A stretch of DNA of 64,000 nucleotides from NCBI GenBank assembly GCA_040877625.1, contig JBBDNK010000034.1, forward strand, positions 1 to 64,000. Reading direction: 5' to 3'. Source of the stretch: Methylonatrum sp040877625. GTDB taxonomy: Bacteria; Pseudomonadota; Gammaproteobacteria; Nitrococcales; Aquisalimonadaceae. The position numbers and the translations under genes were made by a program. Positions 7,166 to 14,535 of the stretch are shown here, piece after piece (positions within the stretch are counted from its first letter, which is position 1; each line of letters begins with the position of its first letter). The notes beneath the pieces are model-generated. The model ran no database searches. It worked only from the letters and a program-made list of their open reading frames with translations, and had not been told where the DNA came from.

Positions 7166-7723
7166 ATGAGAAAGCTTATTGCGTTTGAATTCATTTCACT
7201 TGACGGCTTTATGGCCGGACCGCCTGATCATGAAATGGATTTCGTTCTGACGGGTTTCGACCGCGACATGGAGCAAGATCTTGCTGAACAATACAAAGAC
7301 CTTGATGCCTTCGTTATGGGTAGGACCACATTCCAAAGCCTTGAGACGTATTGGCCCACATCCAAAGCAGAGGCGGAACCATTGCAAGGAGTCATGAACA
7401 CGATGGAGAAGCTAGTGTGTTCTACCACCATCACGGAAGCACGATGGAATAATTCCCGTATCTTGCAGGCCGATGCCGCAACTGAAATCGAGAGGCTCAA
7501 ACACAACCCTGGGAAAGACATCATGATTATTGGTAGTGCGAAAGTAGTCCAGTCGCTTATCCGATTGGGCCTCATAGACGAGTTTCGATTTTTCCTTTTC
7601 CCAGTTGTACTCGGCTCTGGAAAGTCGCTATTTGACGCTCAGTCTAGCCCGGTACAGATGAAGTTGTTACAAACAAAATATTTCACTACGGGCGTTGTGA
7701 GGCTTGACTATGCCCGCGCCTAA
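7166..7723 (+). CDS. Dihydrofolate-reductase/RibD-C-like reductase (cassette)
   Basis: 185 residues. The pattern is that of the YyaP/RibD-C DHFR superfamily: FEFISLDGFMAGP at the N-terminus, DAFVMGRTTFQSL, LVCSTTI, DIMIIGSAKVVQSLIRLGLIDEF and FPVVLGSGKSLF. An NADPH-dependent reduction is expected; the substrate is unknown. A short leader of about 80 bp after the upstream attC could hold a promoter. The stop codon is within the following attC. It belongs to a different subfamily from the reductase at 5078. Confidence 0.9.
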   Translation: MRKLIAFEFISLDGFMAGPPDHEMDFVLTGFDRDMEQDLAEQYKDLDAFVMGRTTFQSLETYWPTSKAEAEPLQGVMNTMEKLVCSTTITEARWNNSRILQADAATEIERLKHNPGKDIMIIGSAKVVQSLIRLGLIDEFRFFLFPVVLGSGKSLFDAQSSPVQMKLLQTKYFTTGVVRLDYARA

Positions 7724-7801
7724 CAAAGCCAAGCACGGCGACAGCTTTTTCGTTACGGCTTCGCCTCCACTACAAAGCTGCGCGTGTTGGTGGCGTTGGG
7801 C
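7718..7801 (+). repeat. attC recombination site
   Basis: 84 bp from GCCTAAC (7718-7724) to GTTGGGC (7795-7801), both perfect. AAGCACGGCGACAGC pairs imperfectly with GCTGCGCGTGTTGG. It contains the upstream gene's stop codon. Confidence 0.82.
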
Positions 7802-7813
7802 AAAAGGGAATCC

Positions 7814-8230
7814 ATGAACTATCCAATCACAATCGCGGGACTAATTGTTTTGCTCGCGTTCTTCGCGCACACATTTGTTGGCAGCCGAGAGGCTCTGAGC
7901 ACCCGCCCGCGCAGAGTTTCGGCGGAAAGCGGCGTAGATGCCACGACCATTGAACGGAACTGGGTTCAATCCCTTTGCGCCTTCCAACTGGTCACCATAG
8001 ACCTGTTCGTTTTCTCGTTGCTGCTGTTGGTGCTGGGCACGACAGATCTATTGCCTGCTAGACGAGAAGTCGCGCTGGTAGCTGCGGGCTTCTTCATGCT
8101 TTGGGGTGCAGCATGGCTTGTCCAACTGCTTGTCTTGCGTCGTGGCTTGAAGGACTACCTCTTGTTGGGGCAGTGGGCCTTTTGGTTCGTTTGTGCGGGG
8201 CTGCTCGTGTGGGGCGCGCAATCGCTATGA
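7814..8230 (+). CDS. Small four-helix membrane protein (cassette, unknown function)
   Basis: 138 residues from ATG 7814, 12 bp after the attC and preceded by AAGGGAA. There are four hydrophobic segments: ITIAGLIVLLAFFAHTFVG, LVTIDLFVFSLLLLVLG, VALVAAGFFMLWGAAWLVQ and AFWFVCAGLLVWG. A polar loop after helix 1 contains ERNWVQSLCAFQ. I do not assign a family. No attC is seen after it, so its cassette end was probably lost when downstream DNA rearranged. Confidence 0.7.
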   Translation: MNYPITIAGLIVLLAFFAHTFVGSREALSTRPRRVSAESGVDATTIERNWVQSLCAFQLVTIDLFVFSLLLLVLGTTDLLPARREVALVAAGFFMLWGAAWLVQLLVLRRGLKDYLLLGQWAFWFVCAGLLVWGAQSL

Positions 8231-8332
8231 TCGCCATCGCCCACCGAATAAGGATATGTCGTGCGGGGCACGGGCCACGACATCATCCGGCTGTTGAACA
8301 AGCCCGGGGTTCCTGGGAAGACCTTACTTTAA

Positions 8333-8625
8333 GCAAATCGCTTTTTGGACAGCGACATCGACGCCCAGCTTGATGCTCATATACGCTCCTTCTATCAGGA
8401 ATTGACCAGAATCTACAGCCAGGTCGAGACCACGGCCGAGGAAGATGTTATTCCGCCACAAAGGCAGCTCTTTGATTTGCTTCGCGTCAACTGCCTAGCG
8501 CTCAAGCGTTTCGCCGAAAGCAAGAAGGCCAAACGGAGCCATTTCCCGGGCCGACTGACCAAGGAAATGGTCAATGCGTTCCCGGCTGCCGCGGTGCCCC
8601 TGCTCAACGACGAAGACCAGGCACA
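8333..8625 (+). pseudogene. Unrecognised helical protein fragment cut by an IS110 remnant
   Basis: Following a stop at 8330-8332, the frame reads DIDAQLDAHIRSFYQELTRI, then VIPPQRQLFDLLRVNCLALK, then FPGRLTKEMVNAFPAAAVPL, ending LLNDED. Composition and phasing look protein-like. The only start is TTG at 8345, and the sequence runs into the truncated transposase at about 8625, where it becomes nonsense. I do not recognise the family. It is probably the interior or C-terminal part of a helical protein. Confidence 0.35.
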
Positions 8626-9000
8626 CCGCCGGTGCAGGCTCTGGATGGCTTGCTGCTGCTCGGTTTTGACCGGCACCTCCAGAATCTCGCCACAGCCGGC
8701 TGCTTCAAGCAATGCGGCGGCATCGGCCCGATCGGTCTTGTTGCGCTGGCGGTAGGGACGAACGTACTGCGCGGGCAGCAAGCGCACGGTGAATCCCAGC
8801 CGGGACAGTTCGCGTCCCCAGTAATGTGCCGTGCCGCAGGCCTCCATGACCACGGTGGCAACATCCCGATTCTGGAAGAAGCGCTGGAACTGAGAGCGGC
8901 TCAGTCGCTGACGTTCGATGATCTTCCCGTGGCCGTCGGAGACGGCGACCTCGAAGACGGTTTTTGCCAGATCAACGGCGATGGTCATACTGGTAGCCAT
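8625..9000 (-). mobile_element. IS110-family transposase, N-terminal fragment
   Basis: About 125 residues of an IS110 transposase. TIAVDLAKTVFEVAV carries the first Asp of the DEDD RuvC-like catalytic domain. Next come VVMEACGTAHYWGREL (Glu), RLLPAQYVRPYRQRNKTDRADA (the paired Asp) and QQAIQSLHR. After LHR the frame becomes CAWSSSLSRG, unlike the family, and the C-terminal Tnp20 serine domain is missing, so the element is truncated at about 8625. The upstream 85 bp (9001-9090) would be the element's left end. The end abuts half an attC. Confidence 0.88.
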
Positions 9001-9020
9001 GGGCTTCGCCTGTTCTTCGT

Positions 9021-9043
9021 TGCTGAAAGCACCACTTTCAGCA
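9021..9043. other. Hairpin in the IS110 left-end noncoding region
   Basis: TGCTGAAAG (9021-9029) and CTTTCAGCA (9035-9043) form a perfect 9-bp stem with a 5-nt loop, 20 bp upstream of the transposase start. IS110-group elements encode a structured bridge RNA in this position, so this may be a remnant of it. The assignment is by position only. Confidence 0.35.
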
Positions 9044-9090
9044 TGGCACCTGGATGCCGAATAAGAGGGCGGGAGGAGTCCATCCCATCA

Positions 9091-9132
9091 CTGCAGCCGA
9101 CAGCTTCGCTGCGGTTGAGTTTCGCGTTGGGC
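9091..9132 (+). repeat. attC site lacking its left end
   Basis: GCAGCCGACAGC, loop TTC, GCTGCGGTTG and the core GTTGGGC (9126-9132) form the apical and right part of a typical attC. Where the left outer box should be, IS110-type sequence is present. Confidence 0.65.
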
Positions 9133-9134
9133 GT

Positions 9135-9173
9135 CTAGGGAGCCCCATGGGAATAGATCAGAGGCTCCCTAGA
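9135..9173. repeat. Dispersed repeat, short copy with inverted ends
   Basis: CTAGGGAGCC at 9136-9145 and GGCTCCCTAG at 9163-9172 are exact inverted repeats, and GGGAATAGATCAGAGGCTCC precedes the right end. The same end sequence recurs at 32.9, 37.1 and 43.1 kb. This copy looks like the two element ends joined with the middle missing. Confidence 0.65.
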
Positions 9174-9229
9174 AATGGTGCGCCGAGAATAGTCGATGTC
9201 TCCGATAGAAAGTATTGTGGAGAGCCGGT

Positions 9230-9345
9230 ATGGATGAAGACCTTGATAAACTGAGTCGTGAAGAGCTGATTGATGAGGTCAAGAATTTACGGCAAGGGAT
9301 TCGAGAGCATCGTGATAGCAGAGGGCACGATTTGGAGCGAAGTTG
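9230..9345 (+). pseudogene. Truncated cassette hypothetical protein
   Basis: From ATG 9230 the frame reads MDEDLDKLSREELIDEVKNL, then RQGIREHRDSRGHDLE. This pattern matches a common integron-cassette hypothetical protein that normally continues with a Trp/His-rich segment. Here it breaks at about 9340 and joins the middle of a metallo-beta-lactamase-fold gene, so both are fragments of separate cassettes joined by deletion. Confidence 0.55.
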
Positions 9346-9777
9346 GGCGGCCCTGTTAAAGAGCGGGCGGAGTTTGCTTCCAGGTGTGAACCAGACATCC
9401 TGTTTGATGGGCAGGAAGTACTTCTGGGCAACATCGAGGTGATTCCAACCCCTGGGCATACTTCGGGCAGTACCTGTTTTCTGGTGGAATCAACCCACAG
9501 CAAGCGCTATCTTTTTACCGGCGACACGCTGTTTCGTGGCAAGGATGGTAGCTGGGAAGCAGGGTACATTCCTGGTTACAGTGACAAGGCCCCTCTGATC
9601 GAAAGTCTCAAGCTCTTGCAGGAGATCAAGCCGAATATCGTTCTGTCCAGCGGGTCGGAGCAGGATATCGGTTTTGAGGAAATCGTTCCGGAGGATTGGG
9701 GTGGGCATGTAGAGCGCGCATTATCGAACCTGCTTAAGGCGAAACGCCAACAGACAAAGGAGAAAAGGCTCTCCTAA
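9343..9777 (+). pseudogene. N-terminally truncated metallo-beta-lactamase-fold hydrolase
   Basis: The frame gives DILFDGQEVLLGNIEVIPTP and GHTSGSTCFLVES, the third metal ligand region, then FTGDTLFRGKDGSW with the fourth-ligand Asp. A C-terminal helix ends in KRLS. The HxHxDH motif and everything before it are missing, and only a TTG at 9343 could start translation. The fragment cannot bind metal normally and is probably non-functional. Confidence 0.7.
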
Positions 9778-9874
9778 ATGCTGGATGAGCTTGAGGGTGG
9801 AGGCATCTATATGAACATGGAGCACGCAACGTCAGAAAAGAAATGATCAGCCGGCTCTATGCTCAGACCCTGTT

Positions 9875-9946
9875 ACCCAACAAGATGCTCCAGTCGACCG
9901 TCAACCCGCTCCGCGATTTTCCGGGGGCTGAGCTGGGGCGTTAGGC
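9875..9946 (+). repeat. attC recombination site
   Basis: 72 bp from ACCCAAC (9875-9881) to GTTAGGC (9940-9946), both matching the core consensus. The arms (CTCCAGTCGACCG and GGGGCTGAGCTGGGG) are imperfectly complementary. It lies between the hydrolase fragment and the VOC gene. Confidence 0.75.
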
Positions 9947-10029
9947 GTCAATGCCGCTGTCGAATTCGGACACTTCCGATCGACTATAGATAGCCGCTTA
10001 CGGCATTGACTCAGAAAGGAGAACCAATC

Positions 10030-10515
10030 ATGACGAACATTGCAAAGAACACGATCTGCCTTTGGTACGATGACGCCGCCGAGGACGCTGCGCGATTTTA
10101 CGCCGAGACATTCCCCGCTTCGTCGCTCGGCGCGGTGCACCGTGCACCTGGGGATAATCCATCGGGGAAAGAAGGTGACGTATTAACGGTCGAGTTTACC
10201 GTGCTAGGCGTTGCGTGCCTCGGACTCAACGGCGGACCCGCCTTCAAGCATAACGAAGCGTTCTCGTTTCAGGTTGCGACCGAAGACCAAGACGAAACTG
10301 ATCGCTACTGGAACGCAATCGTCGGCAACGGCGGTCAGGAGAGCGAATGCGGATGGTGCAAGGACAAGTGGGGCATCTCTTGGCAGATTACGCCGATTGC
10401 CCTGACAAAAGCATTCACCAGTCCCGACCGCGCAGCCGCCAAACGGGCGTTCGATGCAATGATGACGATGAGGAAAATCGACATTGCTATGATCGAGGCA
10501 GCGTTTCGCGGTTGA
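10030..10515 (+). CDS. PhnB-like VOC-superfamily protein (cassette)
   Basis: 161 residues from ATG 10030 with AAAGGAG upstream. The pattern NTICLWYDDAAEDAARFYAE, FPASSLG, LTVEFTVLG, GGPAFKHNEAFSFQV, DRYWNAIVGNGGQESECGWC and KDKWGISWQITP is that of PhnB/YdhR-type VOC proteins, annotated 3-demethylubiquinone methyltransferase-like by homology. The fold binds a metal or small molecule; true function is unknown. No attC follows, and the sequence turns into transposon debris within 100 bp, so this is the right-hand end of the array. Confidence 0.9.
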   Translation: MTNIAKNTICLWYDDAAEDAARFYAETFPASSLGAVHRAPGDNPSGKEGDVLTVEFTVLGVACLGLNGGPAFKHNEAFSFQVATEDQDETDRYWNAIVGNGGQESECGWCKDKWGISWQITPIALTKAFTSPDRAAAKRAFDAMMTMRKIDIAMIEAAFRG

Positions 10516-10604
10516 GATGTGGGCGGTCCCACGAGGCAATGATAAATTGGACTTGTCCTGGTGAATTGAACACCTCTTCATTCTTGCAATTGATGAGGTG
10601 TGAC

Positions 10605-10704
10605 ATGAACTACCGCCGCTACGATGAGCAGTTCAAGGTGGAAGCCGTGGAGTTGGCCCTGCAACCGGACGTCCAGACGCAAGTCGTGGCTGCCAAGCTC
10701 GGCG
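10605..10704 (+). mobile_element. IS3-type transposase OrfA fragment
   Basis: MNYRRYDEQFKVEAVELALQ, then PDVQTQVVAAKLG, is the start of an IS3-family OrfA with its N-terminal helix-turn-helix. The match ends after AAKLG, where the frame enters unrelated sequence. Only about 33 residues remain. Confidence 0.65.
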
Positions 10705-10884
10705 CTTGTTTTCCAGCACCGCCCGGCCGATCCAGTCCATGAGTGCCAGGTAATCGAGGAATGCGAAGGGGAGAGACGCATGAACCAGGATAAGTCGGCG
10801 AGCCGCGCGCGCAGCACCCATCAACAGGGCCAGCAGCAGCACCAGCAAGCCAGCGACGACCAGGGCGAGATGGAATTCCGTCAT
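10705..10884 (-). pseudogene. Chimeric fragment: membrane-protein N-terminus joined to transposase debris
   Basis: The minus frame from ATG 10884 starts MTEFHLALVVAGLLVLLLAL, a membrane helix typical of cation/proton antiporter N-termini. It then switches after GAARAARR to LPFAFLDYLALMDWIGRAVL. The DYLxLxDWxGRAV motif resembles the C-terminal part of REP-associated IS200-like transposases. It lies 29 bp downstream of the next gene on the same strand and probably began as the second gene of that operon before being overwritten. Both assignments are from short matches. Confidence 0.4.
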
Positions 10885-10913
10885 GCTGACGCTTCATCAG
10901 TTGCTGCAGTGGG

Positions 10914-11684
10914 TCAGCGCCATTCGCCCTTGAGCAGAGGCTCTACCGGATGGTGCGATTTCGTCATTCTCAGATCCTTGATGATATTGGCCGTGCGCGG
11001 ATTTTCCTGCTCGGGCTCCAGATCCAGGCCGTACTGTTCTTCCGGGTTGCTCCGCGCACCCACAAGCACGAATTCAATGCCTTCGTAGTCCAGCAGTTCC
11101 GGCTGCTCGCTGTCGAAGCGACGGTTACGGAATTCCTCCTGTTTCTCCTCCGGTAAATCCGGTTTTTCCTTCGACCGCAGACCGGCGTCTTTCGGCTGGC
11201 CCTTCTCCGGGTTCTTCACGGACAAGGCGAAACTGGCCTCGGGCGCGATCTTGAGGTCCTTCTGTACCTCGCCCGGCCGTTTCGGCAGTTCCAGCGCGTA
11301 GACCAGGTGCATCTGCTTGTCCGTCTGCGCAATTGCGTAGGTGCCCTCGCCTGCGGGTCGGGCGGCGGGTACGGTCCGCTTGCCGCGGGTCTTGGTCTCG
11401 TACGCGTGTTCCTGCAGTTCCTGTTCGATCTCCTTGGGGTTGTCGGTCACCATGTCGACGAAGCCCCATACCCGCTCGTGCTCGCGTACGTCGGGCAAGC
11501 GCTTGCGGCCGATGACCATGAGCCGGTAGTTGCTCTTGCCCTTCGGTTTCAGCGCCATGTAGAAGCGTTGCACGTCGCTCGGATCGTCCGCCCCGTCCTG
11601 CTGCACGCGAGGCCGGTACATGAAATAGATGTTGCCCTGTTCGAGCACGTTCGCGTCGGAGTCGTCCTGCCGTTCCCTGACCAT
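10914..11684 (-). CDS. Conserved hypothetical protein
   Basis: 256-residue soluble protein with no signal peptide or membrane segment. The ATG has a very strong Shine-Dalgarno, AGGAGGT. The N-terminal half contains NIYFMYRPRVQQ, DVQRFYMALKPKGKSNYRLM and VIGRKRLPD, then WGFVDMV. The C-terminal half is Lys/Glu-rich and ends TANIIKDLRMTKSHHPVEPL. I recall proteins of this kind annotated only as hypothetical, often beside membrane transporters, which fits the ruined antiporter-like start just downstream. No function is proposed. Confidence 0.7.
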   Translation of the reverse strand: MVRERQDDSDANVLEQGNIYFMYRPRVQQDGADDPSDVQRFYMALKPKGKSNYRLMVIGRKRLPDVREHERVWGFVDMVTDNPKEIEQELQEHAYETKTRGKRTVPAARPAGEGTYAIAQTDKQMHLVYALELPKRPGEVQKDLKIAPEASFALSVKNPEKGQPKDAGLRSKEKPDLPEEKQEEFRNRRFDSEQPELLDYEGIEFVLVGARSNPEEQYGLDLEPEQENPRTANIIKDLRMTKSHHPVEPLLKGEWR

Positions 11685-12142
11685 GGCTATACCTCCTGAT
11701 GCGGTCTCCCGGTAGGGGATGCCGAACCAAAAATGTGGCTGCGCAACTGCCCATATTTTAGGTCAGGTTCGAAGAACCGGCGGTGGGGGCGATGTCGGTG
11801 GCAGAGCCTGTCTTGCGCGGAGGACGTGGAATACAGGGAATACAGGACATCCATGTCCTGAACTCGGCACCATTCTTTTCTTTACATCGGCGCGGATTTC
11901 GCGACCTCCCATCAGCGTCCTCGGCCTAACCGGGAACAACCTGTTGAGATTCCACATCTAGGGTTTCGCTGGAAGTTGGCATGTTAAAGGTTAAATTTTG
12001 TTTATGGAAAATCGTATATTTTTAAAATAGACAAAGTGTGGTTTGGAGATGAAGGTGTGATACGAGGGCCTGCTGCCCTATTTGGCCCTTTCTGACTCCC
12101 GCGATGTCGTTGTTCCGCATAAGAAAGAGAAGGAGGATAGAA
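11685..12142. promoter_or_regulatory. Intergenic region with A+T-rich promoter zone
   Basis: No gene is visible. CAGGACAT/ATGTCCTG (11843-11860) forms a small hairpin. The last 170 bp are strongly A+T-rich and contain TTTTTAAAATAGACA (12019-12033), which shares TTTTAAAATAGACA with the sequence upstream of the tannase gene at 14391-14404. AGAAGGAGGA just before ATG 12143 is the ribosome binding site. Confidence 0.5.
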
Positions 12143-14218
12143 ATGAGGTACGTTCAACCAAGACCGCTCGTACGAGCGGGTTTGACGTTTTCCATTGCGG
12201 CAACCGCCGCCCTATGGGCGATTCATGGCGAAGCTCGCGTTACTGCGCTTTTGATCGATCAGGTCGAATCACCCGCCTATGATGGCCAGATCTTCGGCGA
12301 AGTCGGGCAGTACGAGCGATTGACTGGGCGAATCATTGGCGAGGTCGATCACACGGATTCGCGCAACGCCATCATTCAGGACATCGAGCTTGCACCGCGT
12401 AACACCAACGGGAAGGTGGAATATGAGGCCACCTTTACAATGCTCAAGCCCAAGGACATGGACATGGGCAATCACATCCTGCTCTATGATGTGGTGAACC
12501 GAGGCCGCCATGTGTTGCCTGGCACTTTGCACTGGGACGGTAACCCAGGAGACGGATTTTTATTCCGAGAGGGCTATACGCTGCTGTACAGCGGATGGCA
12601 AGGGGATGTTGTGCCGGGGGGTGGCAGGGAGACGCTACAGGTGCCGGTGGCGAAGAATCCTGATGGCTCGGATATCACCGGGCCGTTTCTTTTGCGCTTC
12701 ACCAACGCCAGTGGCAGCACGGTGTCGACCGGCGGAGGTTTACACGGACCCTTATCCTATCCGCAGGTGAGCCTTGCTACCAGCGATTCGACCCTGCGCG
12801 CGCATCCGCCGCAGACCAGTGCGGGCGAACCCACGGGACCATCGGTGACCATATCCGCTTCGGATTGGGCTTGGGCCGATTGCAGGACGTCGCCATTTCC
12901 CGGAACGCCCGATCCCTCCCGTGTCTGCCTGAAGGACGGCTTTGATCCCAGTCTTGCATATGAGCTGACTTTCACTGTGAAGGATCCACTGGTGCTAGGT
13001 TTGGGGCTGGCGGGGATTCGGGACGTCAATTCCTTTTTCCGCCATGAGGCCGCGGACGACAGCGGCACCGCCAATCCGGTGGCCGGAGAAATCGACTTCG
13101 CGATGGCGTTCGGGCACTCGCAGGCTGGCAATGTGGTGAAGACCTTCATTCACCTCGGTTTCAACGAAGACGAGCAAGGGCGGCAGGTCCTCGACGGCGC
13201 CAACCCGAATATCGCCGGGCGGCAGGCGCCGCTGAATTTCCGCTTCTCCCGCCCGGGCGGCGCAGCCAGCCTTTATGAGCCGGGCAGCGAGGGGGTGCTG
13301 TGGTGGGAGCAATGGCCGGATACCGCCCGCGACCGTCCCACCGCGGGAATGCTGGACCGCTGCCGTGCCACCAACACCTGCCCGAAGATCATCGAGACCT
13401 TCAGCGGCTCTGAGTTCTGGGGGCTGCGCATGTCGCCCGGCTTGGTGGGCACTTCGGCCGATCAGGACATTCCCCTGCCGGATAACGTGCGTCGCTACTA
13501 CATAGCAGGCACCACCCATGGCGGGGGTAATGGCGGCTTCAGTGTAGAGCAGCCCAGGGGAGGCTGCATGCTGGACAACAACCCCAATCCGATGAAGGAA
13601 ACGATGCGCGCGCTGTACGTTGGGCTCCGGCAGTGGGTGGTTGACGGCGTCGAGCCGCCGCGGAGTAGCTACCCGCTCTTGCGCAATGGAAGGTTGACCC
13701 TGACTGGCATTGGCTTTCCCGATATCCCCGGGGTGCCTTCACCGGAAGGGTTGGTCAACGTGGTTCTCGACTACGACTTCGGGCCGGAATTCATCCATAA
13801 CGACCAGACCGGGGTGATTACCAACCAGCCGCCGGTGATCAAGCAGGTGATACCAACCGTTGTTCCGACAGTCGACCGCGACGGTAACGAAAGGAGCGGC
13901 ATAAGCACCGTCCTGCACTCGGCACCGCTTGGGAGTTACCTGGGTTGGAACGTGACGGCTGATGGTCAGCTCTGCGGCTTCAGTGGCGGCTATGTGCCTT
14001 TCGCCAGAACGCGGGCCGAGCGGATGGCAACGGGCGATCCGAGACGCTCGTTGGAGGAGCGCTATCCGAGCCAGGACGTCTATGTAAAGCGTGTTGAGCA
14101 GGCGGCGAAAAAGCTGGTCAGAGAGCGATACCTGCTGCCTGAAGATGCGGCCCGCCTGGTGCAGGAGGCAAGGGAAAGCAACGAGTTGCCTGGTAATCCT
14201 GGTAGAGGTAGACAATAA
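12143..14218 (+). CDS. Secreted alpha/beta-hydrolase domain protein (Abhydrolase_10-like)
   Basis: 691 residues. ATG 12143 is chosen because AGAAGGAGGA is well placed; an upstream ATG at 12104 lacks one. The N-terminus has a signal peptide (RAGLTFSIAATAALWAIHGEA). The body matches the large secreted hydrolases annotated alpha/beta hydrolase domain-containing: IFGEVGQYERLTGRIIGEVD early, DVVNRG, LYSGWQGDV, and the probable nucleophile motif FGHSQAGNVVKTFIHLGFN near residue 335. It is expected to hydrolyse esters in the periplasm or outside the cell. It shares a promoter-like motif with the downstream tannase-family gene, suggesting joint control. Confidence 0.85.
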   Translation: MRYVQPRPLVRAGLTFSIAATAALWAIHGEARVTALLIDQVESPAYDGQIFGEVGQYERLTGRIIGEVDHTDSRNAIIQDIELAPRNTNGKVEYEATFTMLKPKDMDMGNHILLYDVVNRGRHVLPGTLHWDGNPGDGFLFREGYTLLYSGWQGDVVPGGGRETLQVPVAKNPDGSDITGPFLLRFTNASGSTVSTGGGLHGPLSYPQVSLATSDSTLRAHPPQTSAGEPTGPSVTISASDWAWADCRTSPFPGTPDPSRVCLKDGFDPSLAYELTFTVKDPLVLGLGLAGIRDVNSFFRHEAADDSGTANPVAGEIDFAMAFGHSQAGNVVKTFIHLGFNEDEQGRQVLDGANPNIAGRQAPLNFRFSRPGGAASLYEPGSEGVLWWEQWPDTARDRPTAGMLDRCRATNTCPKIIETFSGSEFWGLRMSPGLVGTSADQDIPLPDNVRRYYIAGTTHGGGNGGFSVEQPRGGCMLDNNPNPMKETMRALYVGLRQWVVDGVEPPRSSYPLLRNGRLTLTGIGFPDIPGVPSPEGLVNVVLDYDFGPEFIHNDQTGVITNQPPVIKQVIPTVVPTVDRDGNERSGISTVLHSAPLGSYLGWNVTADGQLCGFSGGYVPFARTRAERMATGDPRRSLEERYPSQDVYVKRVEQAAKKLVRERYLLPEDAARLVQEARESNELPGNPGRGRQ

Positions 14219-14296
14219 ACAACCCGTTGCACGCACCTTTTAGGTGCGCGGGAACGGTTTGCCGGGCGACTGGGATGTAGCCCCGGGGAATTAAAA

Positions 14297-14326
14297 GGCC
14301 GGCAGCGCCATGCGCTGCCGGCCTTT
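14297..14326 (+). terminator. Rho-independent terminator
   Basis: GGCCGGCAGCGC (14297-14308), loop CAT, GCGCTGCCGGCC (14312-14323) and then TTT: a perfect 12-bp GC-rich stem with a short T run, 79 bp after the hydrolase stop. It probably separates the hydrolase from the tannase transcript. Confidence 0.8.
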
Positions 14327-14339
14327 CGCTGCCAGGGCC

Positions 14340-14535
14340 CATTTTCTGAAAGAGATTTGTAATTTAATTTTATAAAAGAAAGTCTAGAAATTTTAAAATA
14401 GACATAATTAACCAGGTTCGCGAATCTCGTTTATGCAGGGTGACCGTGGCCGGCGTATGGGCACGGAATCGAATAAGAGATGGCGTTGCCACCCGTCACC
14501 CCGCTAATAACTAAATAAACAGAGGAGCGAATTCC
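14340..14535 (+). promoter_or_regulatory. A+T-rich promoter region of the tannase-family gene
   Basis: An A+T-rich block (14350-14410) ends in TTTTAAAATAGACA (14391-14404), identical to 12020-12033 upstream of the other esterase. The motif lies 110-130 bp before the start codon in both cases. A regulator binding site or an extended promoter element is inferred. GAGGAGCGA (about 14521-14529) is the ribosome binding site. Confidence 0.5.

Noticed and set aside
11843..11860. CAGGACAT/ATGTCCTG hairpin as a terminator or operator
   Set aside because: It has only 8-bp arms with a 2-nt loop, no T run and no clear relation to a start or stop codon; mentioned only inside the intergenic entry.
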